From contig NAVB01000225.1 in NCBI GenBank assembly GCA_002179805.1, positions 62,001-126,000 on the forward strand: DNA of 64,000 bases, read 5' to 3'. The notes under the pieces are model-generated. The model had not been told where the DNA came from, did no database searches, and saw only the letters and a program-made list of their open reading frames with translations. The DNA comes from Acanthamoeba lenticulata (lineage: Eukaryota; Discosea; Longamoebia; Acanthamoebidae). A program made the translations under genes and the position numbers. This document shows, one piece after another, positions 55,473-64,000 of this stretch; the first letter of the stretch is position 1; the number at the start of each line of letters is the position of its first letter.

Positions 55473-57388
55473 ATGGAGTTGGGCAAGTTGGTTGATGTCC
55501 TCAAATCGCTGGCCCCCCTGGAGCTGGCGGCCAGTTGGGACAACGTAGGCCTCTTGCTGCAGCCTTCAGCCAAGAATCGGGTCTCTCTCATCGTGCTCAC
55601 GATTGACCTTACTGAGACTGTCCTGGATGAAATTGTGCGCGTCAAGGTACTTGGGCAAGGCGAATTGAGGATTATGGAAGGAAATGAAGAGGTTCACTCA
55701 CGTTACGTTCTTTCATTTTCGCATTTCCATGTGGTTGCGAGCAGAAAGAAAACGGAACCGAGGGAACGACGATGATTGTAGCCTACCATCCACCCATCTT
55801 TCAAGCCATGAAGCGTCTCACGCAATCCGACGTCAAGCAACGCATCGTTATTCGCTGCATCGAGAACCAGTGCGCCATCTACTCGCCTCACTCTGCGCTG
55901 GTATGGTAGTCCTCTCCTAGACTCCCCCCAACCCCCAATCCTTGCTTGTATGATCGGCCTTAGCCTGACGCAGCCCCCTTGTTGTTGGCCTCGCGTGGGC
56001 ACGTTCACAGGACAGCGTAGCTGGGGGCATCAACGACTGGCTCGCCGAGAGCCTCGGGGAGGGCCACAGCGACATGCTCCAGTCCCTCTCTTTCCCCAAG
56101 TCCAGCTCCTACACCCACAAGGTGGTGGTCTGCGTGCCCGAGAACAGTGTCGACGCCCTGCGCGACGCACTCGCCGACATCGGCATCGGGGTACCACCTC
56201 CACCATCACCACGTCGTCCTCAGCGTATGTACAGTACTGGGCTTTCCTTCTGAACGGCGTGTGGTGCGACAGGAGATCGGAGCCTATAAGAAGTGTGCCT
56301 TCCACCACCAGGGCGTGGGCAGCTGGTTTGCCACCGACGCCTCCAATCCGGGTTCGTGTGCGCCTCGTGTGTTTCGGCTTGCCCTTGGCTCCTCTCTACT
56401 TTTGCCTCATAAATCATCCATGCCCGAACGCGGTGTATACACGCAGTGGTGGGAGACCGGAATCGTCTCGAGACGCTCAGCGAGTGCCGGCTCGAGATGA
56501 ACTGCGGGAAGCGGCACCTGGCCGATCTGGACCGGGTCATCCGCTCGGTGCACCCACACGAGGAGCCTAGGTGGGAGGCTTACCCGCTCGCTGACCTTCC
56601 CTCCACGACGACTGGCTCTGGTATCGCCCCTTGTTTTTTTTTGTTTTTTTTGTTTTTTGTTTTTTTTGTTTTTTTTTCTATTATTATCTAATTATTATTT
56701 TTATTATCGTTTTTTGCTTAATTGACACGTTTCGGCGTCTGGGCAGGCCGCGTGCGCGTGCTCAAGGAAGCCGTCGAGCTGGGCGCCCTCATCAACCGGA
56801 TCAAGGAAGTGCTGGGCCTCAAGTGCGCACCTGCCACCAGCCGCAATGGTGTTATGTCAGAGGCAGGCCCCCGTTTAGTTTGATCTGACAAGATTGGGGT
56901 GATTTCTCTGCCAGGAACGTGCGATTGGCCATGGCGCCAACCCACACGCTACAGAGCGCCGTGCGGAAGGTGGCCTTATGTGCGGGCTCCGGCGGCTCCG
57001 TTGTCAAGACGGCCCGCGCCGATGTCTATCTCACTGGTGCTGGGTGACTCTTAGTGTGCGCTTTGTGTTGGCAGAGTTGGTCTGACGCGTGTGTTCTTGT
57101 TTCCAGGCGAGATGAGCCACCACGAGGTGCTTGACGCGCTGTCCAAGGGGACCTCCGTCATCTTGTGCGAACATACCAACACAGAGAGGTGCGGTGACAA
57201 TCGTCTTGCCGTCTACCACCAGCCACCACCAACAGCAACTAGTGTTTGGCTCACTCACACCCGTCTTGTGTGCGCACTTTGACAGGGGCTACCTGCCGGT
57301 CTTCAAGACAATGCTCGAGGAGAAGCTGCAGGGCAAAATCGATGTGCACATCGCCGCCACCGACGCTGACCCGCTCGTCGTTGTGTGA
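55473..57388 (+). CDS. NIF3L1: NIF3-like protein (GTP cyclohydrolase 1 type 2 / NIF3 family)
   Basis: About eight exons. MELGKLVDVLKSLAPLELAA and SWDNVGLLLQP open the first domain. IVAYHPPIFQAMKRL gives a metal-binding His, and IYSPHSALDSVAGGINDW, split by an intron, is the hallmark NIF3 motif. An inserted PII-like (CutA-type) region follows (VVVCVPENSVDALRDALADI, then ECRLEMNCGKRHLADLDRVI). The second half has VRLAMAPTHTLQSAVRKVAL and GEMSHHEVLDAL with paired metal ligands. VILCEHTNTERGYLPVFK and the end HIAATDADPLVVV complete the protein. The family is a dinuclear-metal hydrolase-like fold of uncertain substrate, found in nucleus and mitochondria. One intron (56630-56740) is an extreme G(T)n tract. 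Good match over full length. Confidence 0.87.
56633..56680 (+). repeat. G(T)n low-complexity tract in an intron
   Basis: Runs of 6-9 T separated by single G inside a NIF3 intron, ahead of its AG acceptor. Probably a long polypyrimidine tract; simple and slippage-prone. Confidence 0.8.
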
Positions 57389-57563
57389 AGGAGCCCTGCG
57401 TGGCCGAAGCGTTGTGAAGAGAAAGGACAAAACAACAACAACAGAGCAAACCTGTAACGTTCACTATTTGTTTTTGTTGTTGGTGCTGGTCAATGGTTGG
57501 CACTGTACAGTGCTACAGAGCAGGAGGAAGAGAGGAGGGAAGAGGAGAGGAAGAAGGAGATAG

Positions 57564-59567
57564 TCATGGACGATTGGCACGATAGGGGAATCGACGCCGA
57601 AGGCGGAGCTGTCGCACAAGAAGGAGAAGACAGAAGAAGAGGAAGAGGCCAAAGAAGACCAGGAAGAAAACGGCGGTGAAGCCATCGAGCGCCGAGGACG
57701 TCCCGCCCGCGCTTGAGAGCGAAGACGACCAAGAGGAAGACAAGTAGGAGGAAGAAGAAGAGGACGTAGGGTGAGGAGCAGCAAGCTTTAGCAGCGCTTG
57801 GTTTCGTCGCCACGCCCGCTGCCAGACCTGGTCGTCCCAGCCAATGTTACGGCTCGAGTTCCAGTTCTGCATCACATGGAGGCCCCATTCCTCGACGGCC
57901 TCGTGCAGCACTGTCCGGAAGGCAACCGTTGGATCCGCCAGCAGAGTTTGCGGGTCATAGGTGGAGTACTCAACGAGGAGTATGTCAACCAACACGATTG
58001 ACCCATCATCTATGTAGCGCCGCAGAAGCGAGGTGGCAGCAGTCCCTTCATCTTCAGGGTTCACGTAGAAGCGCATTACCACGAAGTCCGACATGGCAGC
58101 CACCCGTCGAAGATCGAACAGGTTGGTGTCGCGGCTCATGACGTTGACTTCGGTCACCGAGCGCAAATCCTTGGCCACCTCTTCGGCATCTTCGTCTTCG
58201 ACCTCTCCAGCTCCGGGACACAGGAGGAAGGCGTCCCAGCCCGTGTGAAGGTGGTACCCGCGCAGCCGCCCAAAGAAGAAGACGAGCGTAGAACGCTGCT
58301 TCAGGTTTTGCTGATCGATGAAGATGCGGTGCATCTCTGGCTCGGGAAGCGCGTTGTTCCGCTCCGAATGGAGCGGGCTGAGCAAAGGTTTGACCGCAGG
58401 CTTGGCGTCCAAGCGACGGCCAGTCTCGTGGACGTGCTTGATCTTGGAGAAGAATGGCTTCCCAGACGAAGGAAGCATGCGCGTGTAGGGCATTAGGCTG
58501 AGATCGTTGAGCACCTTCACCATGGAGAGCTGGTCGCGACGACTGTGGGTGGCAATGTGCGAGAACCAGAGGCACTCAAAGGCGCGCATACGCGGCTTGT
58601 TTGCCTGCACCCTGAACAGACCCTACTTGGAAAACTGCATAAGCTCTTCGTGCCATGTGCACTTGCGTTTTCGAACGAGAGAGAGAGAGAGAGAAAGAGA
58701 TACCAGGAAAAGCGGTTGTATAGGAGGCTGCTCCGTGAGATGGTAGAGTTCGACTTGATGCCAAAGGGTGCGATGGAAGTCCAGGTTGTCGTTAGACACC
58801 TTGACAAGCTCCTGCTCCACTGTGGTTCGGTCTGGATGCAAGGGCAGCGCCAAGAGGAAGTCTGGCTCATCGACGGTGCCCCTTTGTATCAACTTACGGA
58901 GCACGATGTCAACCGGGTGAGCATCCAAGTTGAGGTTGCCATCCATGTAGATGTGGTAATTGGCGTTGGGGAAGAAGAGGTGGAGCAGGGTCTTGATGAC
59001 ACGCGAGTCTCGTCGCGGATCGTGGTACGTCAATTGACTATCTGGCACCATAAACACACTCCACCCTTTCCGCTTGAACTGGCAGTGAGGTAGTGGATGG
59101 TCTGTGGAGAACACATGAGGGAGTGATGAGCATTTTGAAGGCTTCTTTGCCAATTATGGCAACGCCAACTCAAACAAAACTACCATCAAATGAAAGGGGT
59201 AAAGAGAAGGGTTGTAACCTGGGGAGGGCGAGGGGCTTGGTGGGGCGGACTTGTCTGACAAAATGGCGGCGTAGGTGACCTTGTCCACGATGGCAAAGAA
59301 ACAAGTTGTTAGGTGCTGCTGGGACAGGGGCGGCTCACTGTAGGCCGGTCGGAGCTCGTCGACAGCTTGGAAGATAACAGTCACCACCACTATCTGGCAG
59401 TCGCGGACTTGCCGTGTGCAGCGCAGTACGTCAGCGAAGGTGCCGTAATCACGAGCGCCGGGAATGTCGCAGCTGGAGCTCAAGGCTGTAAACATCAACA
59501 AAAGGAGCCATGTTGATGGTGACCAGCCCGCCGAACCAGCGAAGAAGCTGGTTTGTGTTTTGTTCAT
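57564..59567 (-). CDS. DUF616 (TOD1/MUCI70-type) glycosyltransferase-like membrane protein
   Basis: Three exons give about 590 residues. ATG 59567 begins MNKTQTSFFAGSAGWSPS, followed by a hydrophobic WLLLLMFTALSSSC (signal or anchor). The DUF616-like domain follows: GTFADVLRCTRQVRDCQIVV, HLTTCFFAIVDKVTYAAIL, DSRVIKTLLHLFFPNANYHI, YMDGNLNLDAHPVDIVLRKL, and later RTLWHQVELYHL. FPxAxYxIxxDGNxxL is the signature of that family, known from plant TOD1/MUCI70 proteins. The C-terminal half (RIFIDQQNLKQRSTLVFFFG, GWGLH-like VEEWGLHVMQNWN) is not recognised. A poly-Ser stretch precedes a TM helix (AVFFLVFFGLFLFFCLLLLV) and a basic tail. N-signal plus C-TM gives a Golgi/ER or surface type I topology by inference. 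A GA-repeat lies in one intron. Confidence 0.6.
58674..58700. repeat. (GA)n microsatellite in an intron
   Basis: A purine dinucleotide run in an intron of the DUF616-like gene, on the minus strand read as a CT-type polypyrimidine tract just after the donor. Confidence 0.7.
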
Positions 59568-59934
59568 ATGGTCTCCCTTTCGCAACACCGCATACAACAG
59601 AAACTAGTGCACCGGTGACGCCCTTCCAAGTGAGCCGTGCGAAGCCTGCCGGAAGATCTTCTAAGCTGGGGGCAGAACGAGCTAACCTCCTTGTCTCGCA
59701 AACAGCCACCAAGCGGAGTTCTGCCAAGAAATGGAACACTTGGGGAAGTGACCAGGAATGCAAACAATGCACAGGTGGCGCTCGTGGCACGCAAGCAGAG
59801 CCTCTTTCCGCAAGGAAGTCGGCGGGTTTGCTCGATGATGAAGCCAACCTGACAGCCAGTTCACCAGGTGGTCCAAGCTTCACGAAGGCTAAGTTGAAGC
59901 TGCAGACAATCGTCCTTCCTTGCGAACAGAGAGA

Positions 59935-60306
59935 ATGCCAACGTTGCGATTTGCCTTGTGCTTGTTCGTCGTCATCGCCGCGTCTTGCAGCTGCGCGGCC
60001 GCCACGTACCTAACCCCTTCTCCTTCTACCATGGCGGAGCCAGAAGCAGCTCTACCTTCACCGATCTCTGAGGCGGACTTATTGCCCTCGCCTGCGGCAT
60101 CGCCCACCAGCCCTCCCCGACGGTCGTCGTTCTACCCCAAGGGCGTCCCGACGCCGCCGACGCAATGGGCGATCGCCATCACCCTTGGCATCGTCCTCTT
60201 CGCAGCTGCCACCACAGCCTTGTGGCTCCGGAGGCAGCGAAGTGCCCACCGACAAGGAGAACCAGCCACCACGGTGGCGCACAACCTGTTGATCGTGGCT
60301 GACTGA
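59935..60306 (+). CDS. Small type I membrane protein, unknown
   Basis: A single exon of 123 residues. A clear signal peptide (MPTLRFALCLFVVIAASCSC, likely cleaved near AAA) is followed by a Ser/Pro/Glu-rich extracellular stalk. One TM helix (WAIAITLGIVLFAAATTALW) has a stop-transfer LRRQRS and a 25-residue tail ending LLIVAD. No known domain is visible. ATG 59935 is the only start giving a signal peptide. It lies between the DUF616-like gene and the MerT-like gene, with which it converges across 73 bp. It could be a small surface protein; no function is proposed. Confidence 0.6.
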   Translation: MPTLRFALCLFVVIAASCSCAAATYLTPSPSTMAEPEAALPSPISEADLLPSPAASPTSPPRRSSFYPKGVPTPPTQWAIAITLGIVLFAAATTALWLRRQRSAHRQGEPATTVAHNLLIVAD

Positions 60307-60379
60307 GAGACGAGTCTGTAGAGAACAAGCAATTATGTACATAACGGACTCATAAACGACAGATAGCTGAAGAAGAGGC

Positions 60380-61114
60380 TCAAGGTCGCGTGATCGGCAG
60401 CTGCGAGGGGCTTGGGGCGAGGAAGGCGATGGTCTCGCGATGCACTACTCGGGCAGCAAACTTGACATCAGCGATCGCCTGTTCTATGAGCAGGTTGGTC
60501 AACGTCGGAGCGTCGGCAGAATGGATCGTGATGTGGCCCTGGCCTGTCCGGTAGGCGAGTTGAACATGAGCACAAGGATTCAGCCGGAGCAGAGCATGAA
60601 TGGCCTTGTTTTCGCACGCCCCACAGTGAAGCCCTTCGACCTCCAAGAAGATGCGTGTAGCGGGGTCGCCCTCCTGCAAGTTGCATGAGTGCACCGTAGG
60701 ACCACCGCTCAAAGAAGAGTCAACGTGGCGATGAAAGGGAGCGAGCAACAGGCCGTTGTGCGCGTTGATGAAGGATACAATCTCAGGCGAAAAGGAGAGG
60801 AAGCAGACAATTGCAGCAGTGATGGCGAATCGAACGAGCTTTCTCCGCGGGCGGTCTGGACACGTAGCCATGGGTGCCAGCGCATCCTTGCGCGAGTTTA
60901 TGTTCCCGCCGCTTGGCTTGTCACACGTGAGTACGTCCATGCAGAAGCTGTAAATGAGAGTCCCAAGAGCCAATGCGAGGAAAAAGGGGCGATATGGCTC
61001 CAGCACTGTATTGAACCCGGCGCAGGCGATTGAGAAAAAGTTGAGCACGAGTTGTATCACACAGCAACTTGAGGCCAGCAAGCCGCCTACCACCGCTGCT
61101 CCATATCTTTGCAT
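60380..61114 (-). CDS. MerT-MerP-like fusion (mercuric-transport-type membrane protein with HMA domain)
   Basis: A single exon of about 244 residues from ATG 61114 (an upstream in-frame ATG at 61270 is also possible). It begins MQRYGAAVVGGLLASSCCVI, then QLVLNFFSIACAGFNTVLEP and YRPFFLALALGTLIYSF. This is the bacterial MerT pattern: first TM with a vicinal Cys pair, then LEPYRP before the second TM. A loop with two more cysteines (VLTCDKPSGG, MATCPDRPRR) and a third TM (RFAITAAIVCFLSFSPEIV) follow. The C-terminal part is an HMA/MerP-like domain: FLEVEGLHCGACENKAIHAL with the CxxC metal pair. Bacterial MerT and MerP pass Hg(II) across the inner membrane; here metal and membrane are unknown. 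Bacterial origin by transfer is inferred. It is divergent from the MORC gene. Confidence 0.65.
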   Translation of the reverse strand: MQRYGAAVVGGLLASSCCVIQLVLNFFSIACAGFNTVLEPYRPFFLALALGTLIYSFCMDVLTCDKPSGGNINSRKDALAPMATCPDRPRRKLVRFAITAAIVCFLSFSPEIVSFINAHNGLLLAPFHRHVDSSLSGGPTVHSCNLQEGDPATRIFLEVEGLHCGACENKAIHALLRLNPCAHVQLAYRTGQGHITIHSADAPTLTNLLIEQAIADVKFAARVVHRETIAFLAPSPSQLPITRP

Positions 61115-61131
61115 CACGTGAAAAATAACTC

Positions 61132-61139
61132 TGGCGCCA
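61132..61139. promoter_or_regulatory. E2F-like TGGCGCCA palindrome
   Basis: TTTTTTGGCGCCA on the minus strand fits an E2F-type core. It lies 18 bp upstream of the MerT-like ATG at 61114 and 172 bp upstream of the MORC start. A CACGTG is adjacent at about 61116. Which gene it serves is unclear. Confidence 0.25.
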
Positions 61140-61310
61140 AAAAATTTCGCATGAGGAAATAAAAAGAGAATTTGCACCAAAGCAAGGCCACAAATCGTAA
61201 AATTATTGTACACGCAACGATCCAGGATGATGGACGCTGAAGATATGGGCCAAGTAATGGCCCACAGCATGGTACTTCTTGCTTCATGGCGCAAACCGCC
61301 GCCTTGAAAA

Positions 61311-64000
61311 ATGCACACTCTCATTCCCGGTTCATCGCAGACGCATCCCAAATACTTACACAGTAACAGCACGTCCCACGTCTGGGCTTTTGGTGCTATT
61401 GCAGAGCTTGCTGGTATGTCCTCCTTCTTCTCGCACATTGCTGATGCGTGACGTTTGCCACTAACACTATCGCCAGATAATGCGCTTGACGCGGGCGCCA
61501 CGAAGTTCTCGATGGATCTCGTGACCACCTCGCAGCTACTCGCCCATGTCAAGAGCGAGCCAGGTACGTTGACTGTGTTCATTCAGTGCCCGAGCCTCTT
61601 CCTACCCTCATTGCAACTCTCAGGGGCAAGCCGTCGCTCGCCACGACCGCCCACCGGTGGTCCTTTTGTGATGACTTTTCAAGACAACGGCAAGGGCATG
61701 TCGCCTATCGAGCTCCACAAGATGCTTTCCTTCGGCCATTGTGACAAAGTACGCCCCAATGCCCCTCTGAGCCATGCGGTCCTCCTCGTTCACAAGTGCG
61801 GTAGGACAAGATTGTGGCCGAGAACGGCCAAGTGATGCCCATTGGGCACTATGGCAATGGGTTCAAGTCGGGTGCGTCTTGCCTTCCCATTCAAACTGTT
61901 CCTTCCATGTTTTAATGTGCTTAGTTCTTCTCTGATCTTATCATCGTCATAGGTTCTATGCGCCTCGGCAAGGACGCTTTGGTGTTCACCAAGTGCGCCA
62001 GGACACAGTCAGTCGGCCTTCTCTCTCAGGTTTGCTCACCCCATTTGATATAGTATTTTTGTGTATTTTCATGTAATTTTTACTAATGGCCTTGTTGGTG
62101 GCAGACTTTCCTCGCTGAAACACACGCAACGGAGGTTCTGGTCCCCATCGTCAGCTGGGACAACGACACCGGGGAGGTACCTATCAACAACACGCACGCC
62201 AGATCACTGCTTGCTCTTCGCTGGCGATAAACACATGTGACACGCCATGCCATGTAGCCTATCAGCGTGCGGTTTGCGCGACAGACCCTGTCCACCACGC
62301 CAATCAGCGCCAACCAGCAGTTGACCGAAGCCTTTAACGCTAACCTCAAGGTATCATTACATTCTCCTGCCCCGTCTTACATCTAAGCATAACAGGGCCT
62401 GGCATACTGCGATCTCACACCATCGGTGGGTACGCGCAGGTCATCACCAAATTCTCGCCTTTTGAGTCCGCCACAGCGTTGCGCTTGGCATTTAGCAAAA
62501 TCCAGGTGCGCAAGGGGAAGGGCAATCGTCCCAGCTGTTGTGATAATAACCCCGTACTGTGCACACAGGGCACGGGCACACACATCGTGGTATTCAATTT
62601 GCGTAAGCCTGCAGATTCTGACGAGCCGTGCGAGTTCTCCCTCGAAGACAACGTGCGCTTCCTTCCCCCTCCCCCATAATCGTAGATGGTTCTTTTATTG
62701 CTCATAGTCGACGGCTCACAACTCATTTATACGACAGTCCGAGTCCCAAACGCTGAGCCACGACATCCAGTTGGCCAGGTGCATGTGGGACGAGGTCACC
62801 GTGGCTGCCGGTCACTCCCTGTCGCCCATCAACTTCTCGCTGCGCGAGTACATGTCCATCCTCTACCTCAACCCTCGTATGCAGGTCCGACGTTTGGCCG
62901 TCCCCTTCCTCTTCCTTTTCTATATTCTACCCGGGTTTCTGCTTGATGAACGACCGGCCCTCACCATGCGGCGGGAACTCCAGATATGGATTCGAGGCCA
63001 TAAAGTGCAGTTGCGCAAGCTGCACTACTGCTTGTACAAGCCCCGTCAATACTCCTACCGGCCGAAGAGCGCGGAAGCTGAGCCCGTCACCATCACCATG
63101 GGCTTCAACATGGTCCGTTCCTTCTCTCCTCTTTCTTTTAAAAGCTCAAAGCACTCATCATTCTTTTTTACACGTGTTCAAATCTTTATTGCAAATTTCA
63201 GTTTTCGGAGAAGGAGCACTTTGGCATGATGCTGTACCATCGAGACCGGCTCATTAAGTACTTCCTGCACGTGGGCTATCAGCTTTCGCCAGACTCTCGC
63301 GGCGTCGGCGTCATCGGCGTTGTACGTCGTCCTTTCCTCTTCACGAGTGTCATCTTTGTCATCATTTCAGATAGAGCTATGGAGGCTGACCTTGGTGAGG
63401 GCCTGGTTCATGACACAGCTGAACGTAAACGCGCTGCAGCCGACCCACAACAAGCAGTCCTTCATCATGGACAACAACTACCGCCTTTTGGTCAACAACC
63501 TCAAGGACCAGCTGGCTCGTTACTGGTACTCTTCTTCTCCCTAATCTCATCGCTACAACGCCGCGACCGCTGGTGCGCTGACATCATCGTAAAAACCCAG
63601 GAAAGCGATTATTGGCAACAACACGCTCACGCTGTTCTGGAACAGGCTGGCCCGCGCCAAAGAGAGTGTTCGGGCACCCAATAACACAAAATCCATGCCG
63701 CATAATCATTCATTCGTTGTTGCTGTTGTTGTTGTGTACTCCGACAGGGCAAGATGTGCGTGCAATGCAGCAAGTGCATGAAGTGGCGGATCGTCCTGGA
63801 GCGGGGCGATGTCCCCGAACTGGTCCGCATGAAACTGCCTTTCCCGATCCCTTTCTTACGCCGGCGTCGCCCACTCACACACACTCCCTTTGGTGTGTAC
63901 AACTGTACACGACACAGTGGGAGTGCCGCATGCGAAGCGAAATCAGCTGTGATGAGCCCGAGACTCTCCCGCCGATCCCGCCTCTGTCCAAGCCCGGGTA
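61311..64000 (+). CDS. MORC-family ATPase with CW zinc finger (3' end off the window)
   Basis: ATG 61311 gives MHTLIPGSSQTHPKYLHSNS then TSHVWAFGAIAELA spliced to DNALDAGATKFSMDLV. This GHKL motif has the catalytic Glu and ATP Asp/Asn. FVMTFQDNGKGMSPIELHKM, GHYGNGFKSG and RLGKDALVFTK supply the remaining ATP-lid motifs. The S5-like domain follows (LQIWIRGHKVQLRKL, GVIGVIELWRLTLVRAWF, LNVNALQPTHNKQSFIMDNN, LLVNNLKDQLARYW). A CW zinc finger (CVQCSKCMKWRIVLERGDVP, then WECR) runs into the right edge. MORC proteins are DNA-compacting, chromatin-silencing ATPases of the nucleus; the CW domain reads methylated histone H3. The usual first Trp of the CW (WVQC) is Cys here. At least a dozen short introns. 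The C-terminal coiled coil is beyond the window. Confidence 0.88.

Noticed and set aside
59144..59160. Small dyad TTGCCAATTATGGCAA
   Set aside because: Lies inside an intron of the DUF616-like gene, with 6-bp arms; expected by chance at this length.
1..64000. CRISPR array, insertion sequence, integrated virus, tRNA or rRNA
   Set aside because: No direct repeats with regular spacers, no transposase or capsid-like frames, and no cloverleaf-like stretch was found on reading both strands.

Overview
The window looks like nuclear DNA of a free-living amoebozoan, most likely Acanthamoeba. Genes are GC-rich and densely packed on both strands. They are cut by many short GT-AG introns, often AT-rich, so single open frames cover only parts of genes. 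Low-complexity Ser/Pro, Arg/Asp, Gln and acidic tracts are common, and products have amoebozoan flavour (hisactophilin-like protein, RasGAP/RhoGAP, F-box repeat proteins). No prokaryotic operon, CRISPR array, insertion sequence, tRNA or rRNA was seen. The species call is inference from style.

1-16 kb: a RasGAP/coiled-coil protein (runs off the left edge), a USP4/15-like ubiquitin hydrolase homologue with a CUE-like N-terminus and no catalytic Cys, a universal stress protein, and a very large CCCH zinc-finger protein. 16-28 kb: PH-RhoGAP protein, CKAP2-like candidate mitotic protein with two E2F-type sites upstream, F-box/LRR protein, DUF2892 membrane protein, an unresolved plus-strand locus, aldo/keto reductase, and a hisactophilin-like beta-trefoil protein.

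28-42 kb: three DUF4139-type paralogues (+,-,+) surround a gene with SF2-helicase-like motifs and an Rrp8-like methyltransferase. In that gene the Walker A motif lies after motif VI, as in a circular permutation. 42-57 kb: F-box/WD40 protein, an Arg/Asp-repeat TKL-like kinase, a small membrane protein with a pseudopilin-like segment, a RING+FYVE-like+TM protein, COQ10, polyprenol (steroid 5-alpha) reductase and NIF3. 57-64 kb: DUF616-type glycosyltransferase-like membrane protein, a small type I membrane protein, a MerT-MerP-like fusion, and a MORC ATPase with a CW zinc finger that runs off the right edge.

Most genes are unrelated housekeeping or signalling functions, arranged divergently or convergently with 30-400 bp gaps. 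The strongest oddities are the permuted helicase/methyltransferase, the pseudo-deubiquitinase, the eukaryotic MerT/MerP fusion, the DUF4139 cluster, and inverted repeats in divergent promoters. Spans run from start codon to stop codon and include introns. Splice sites were judged by eye.
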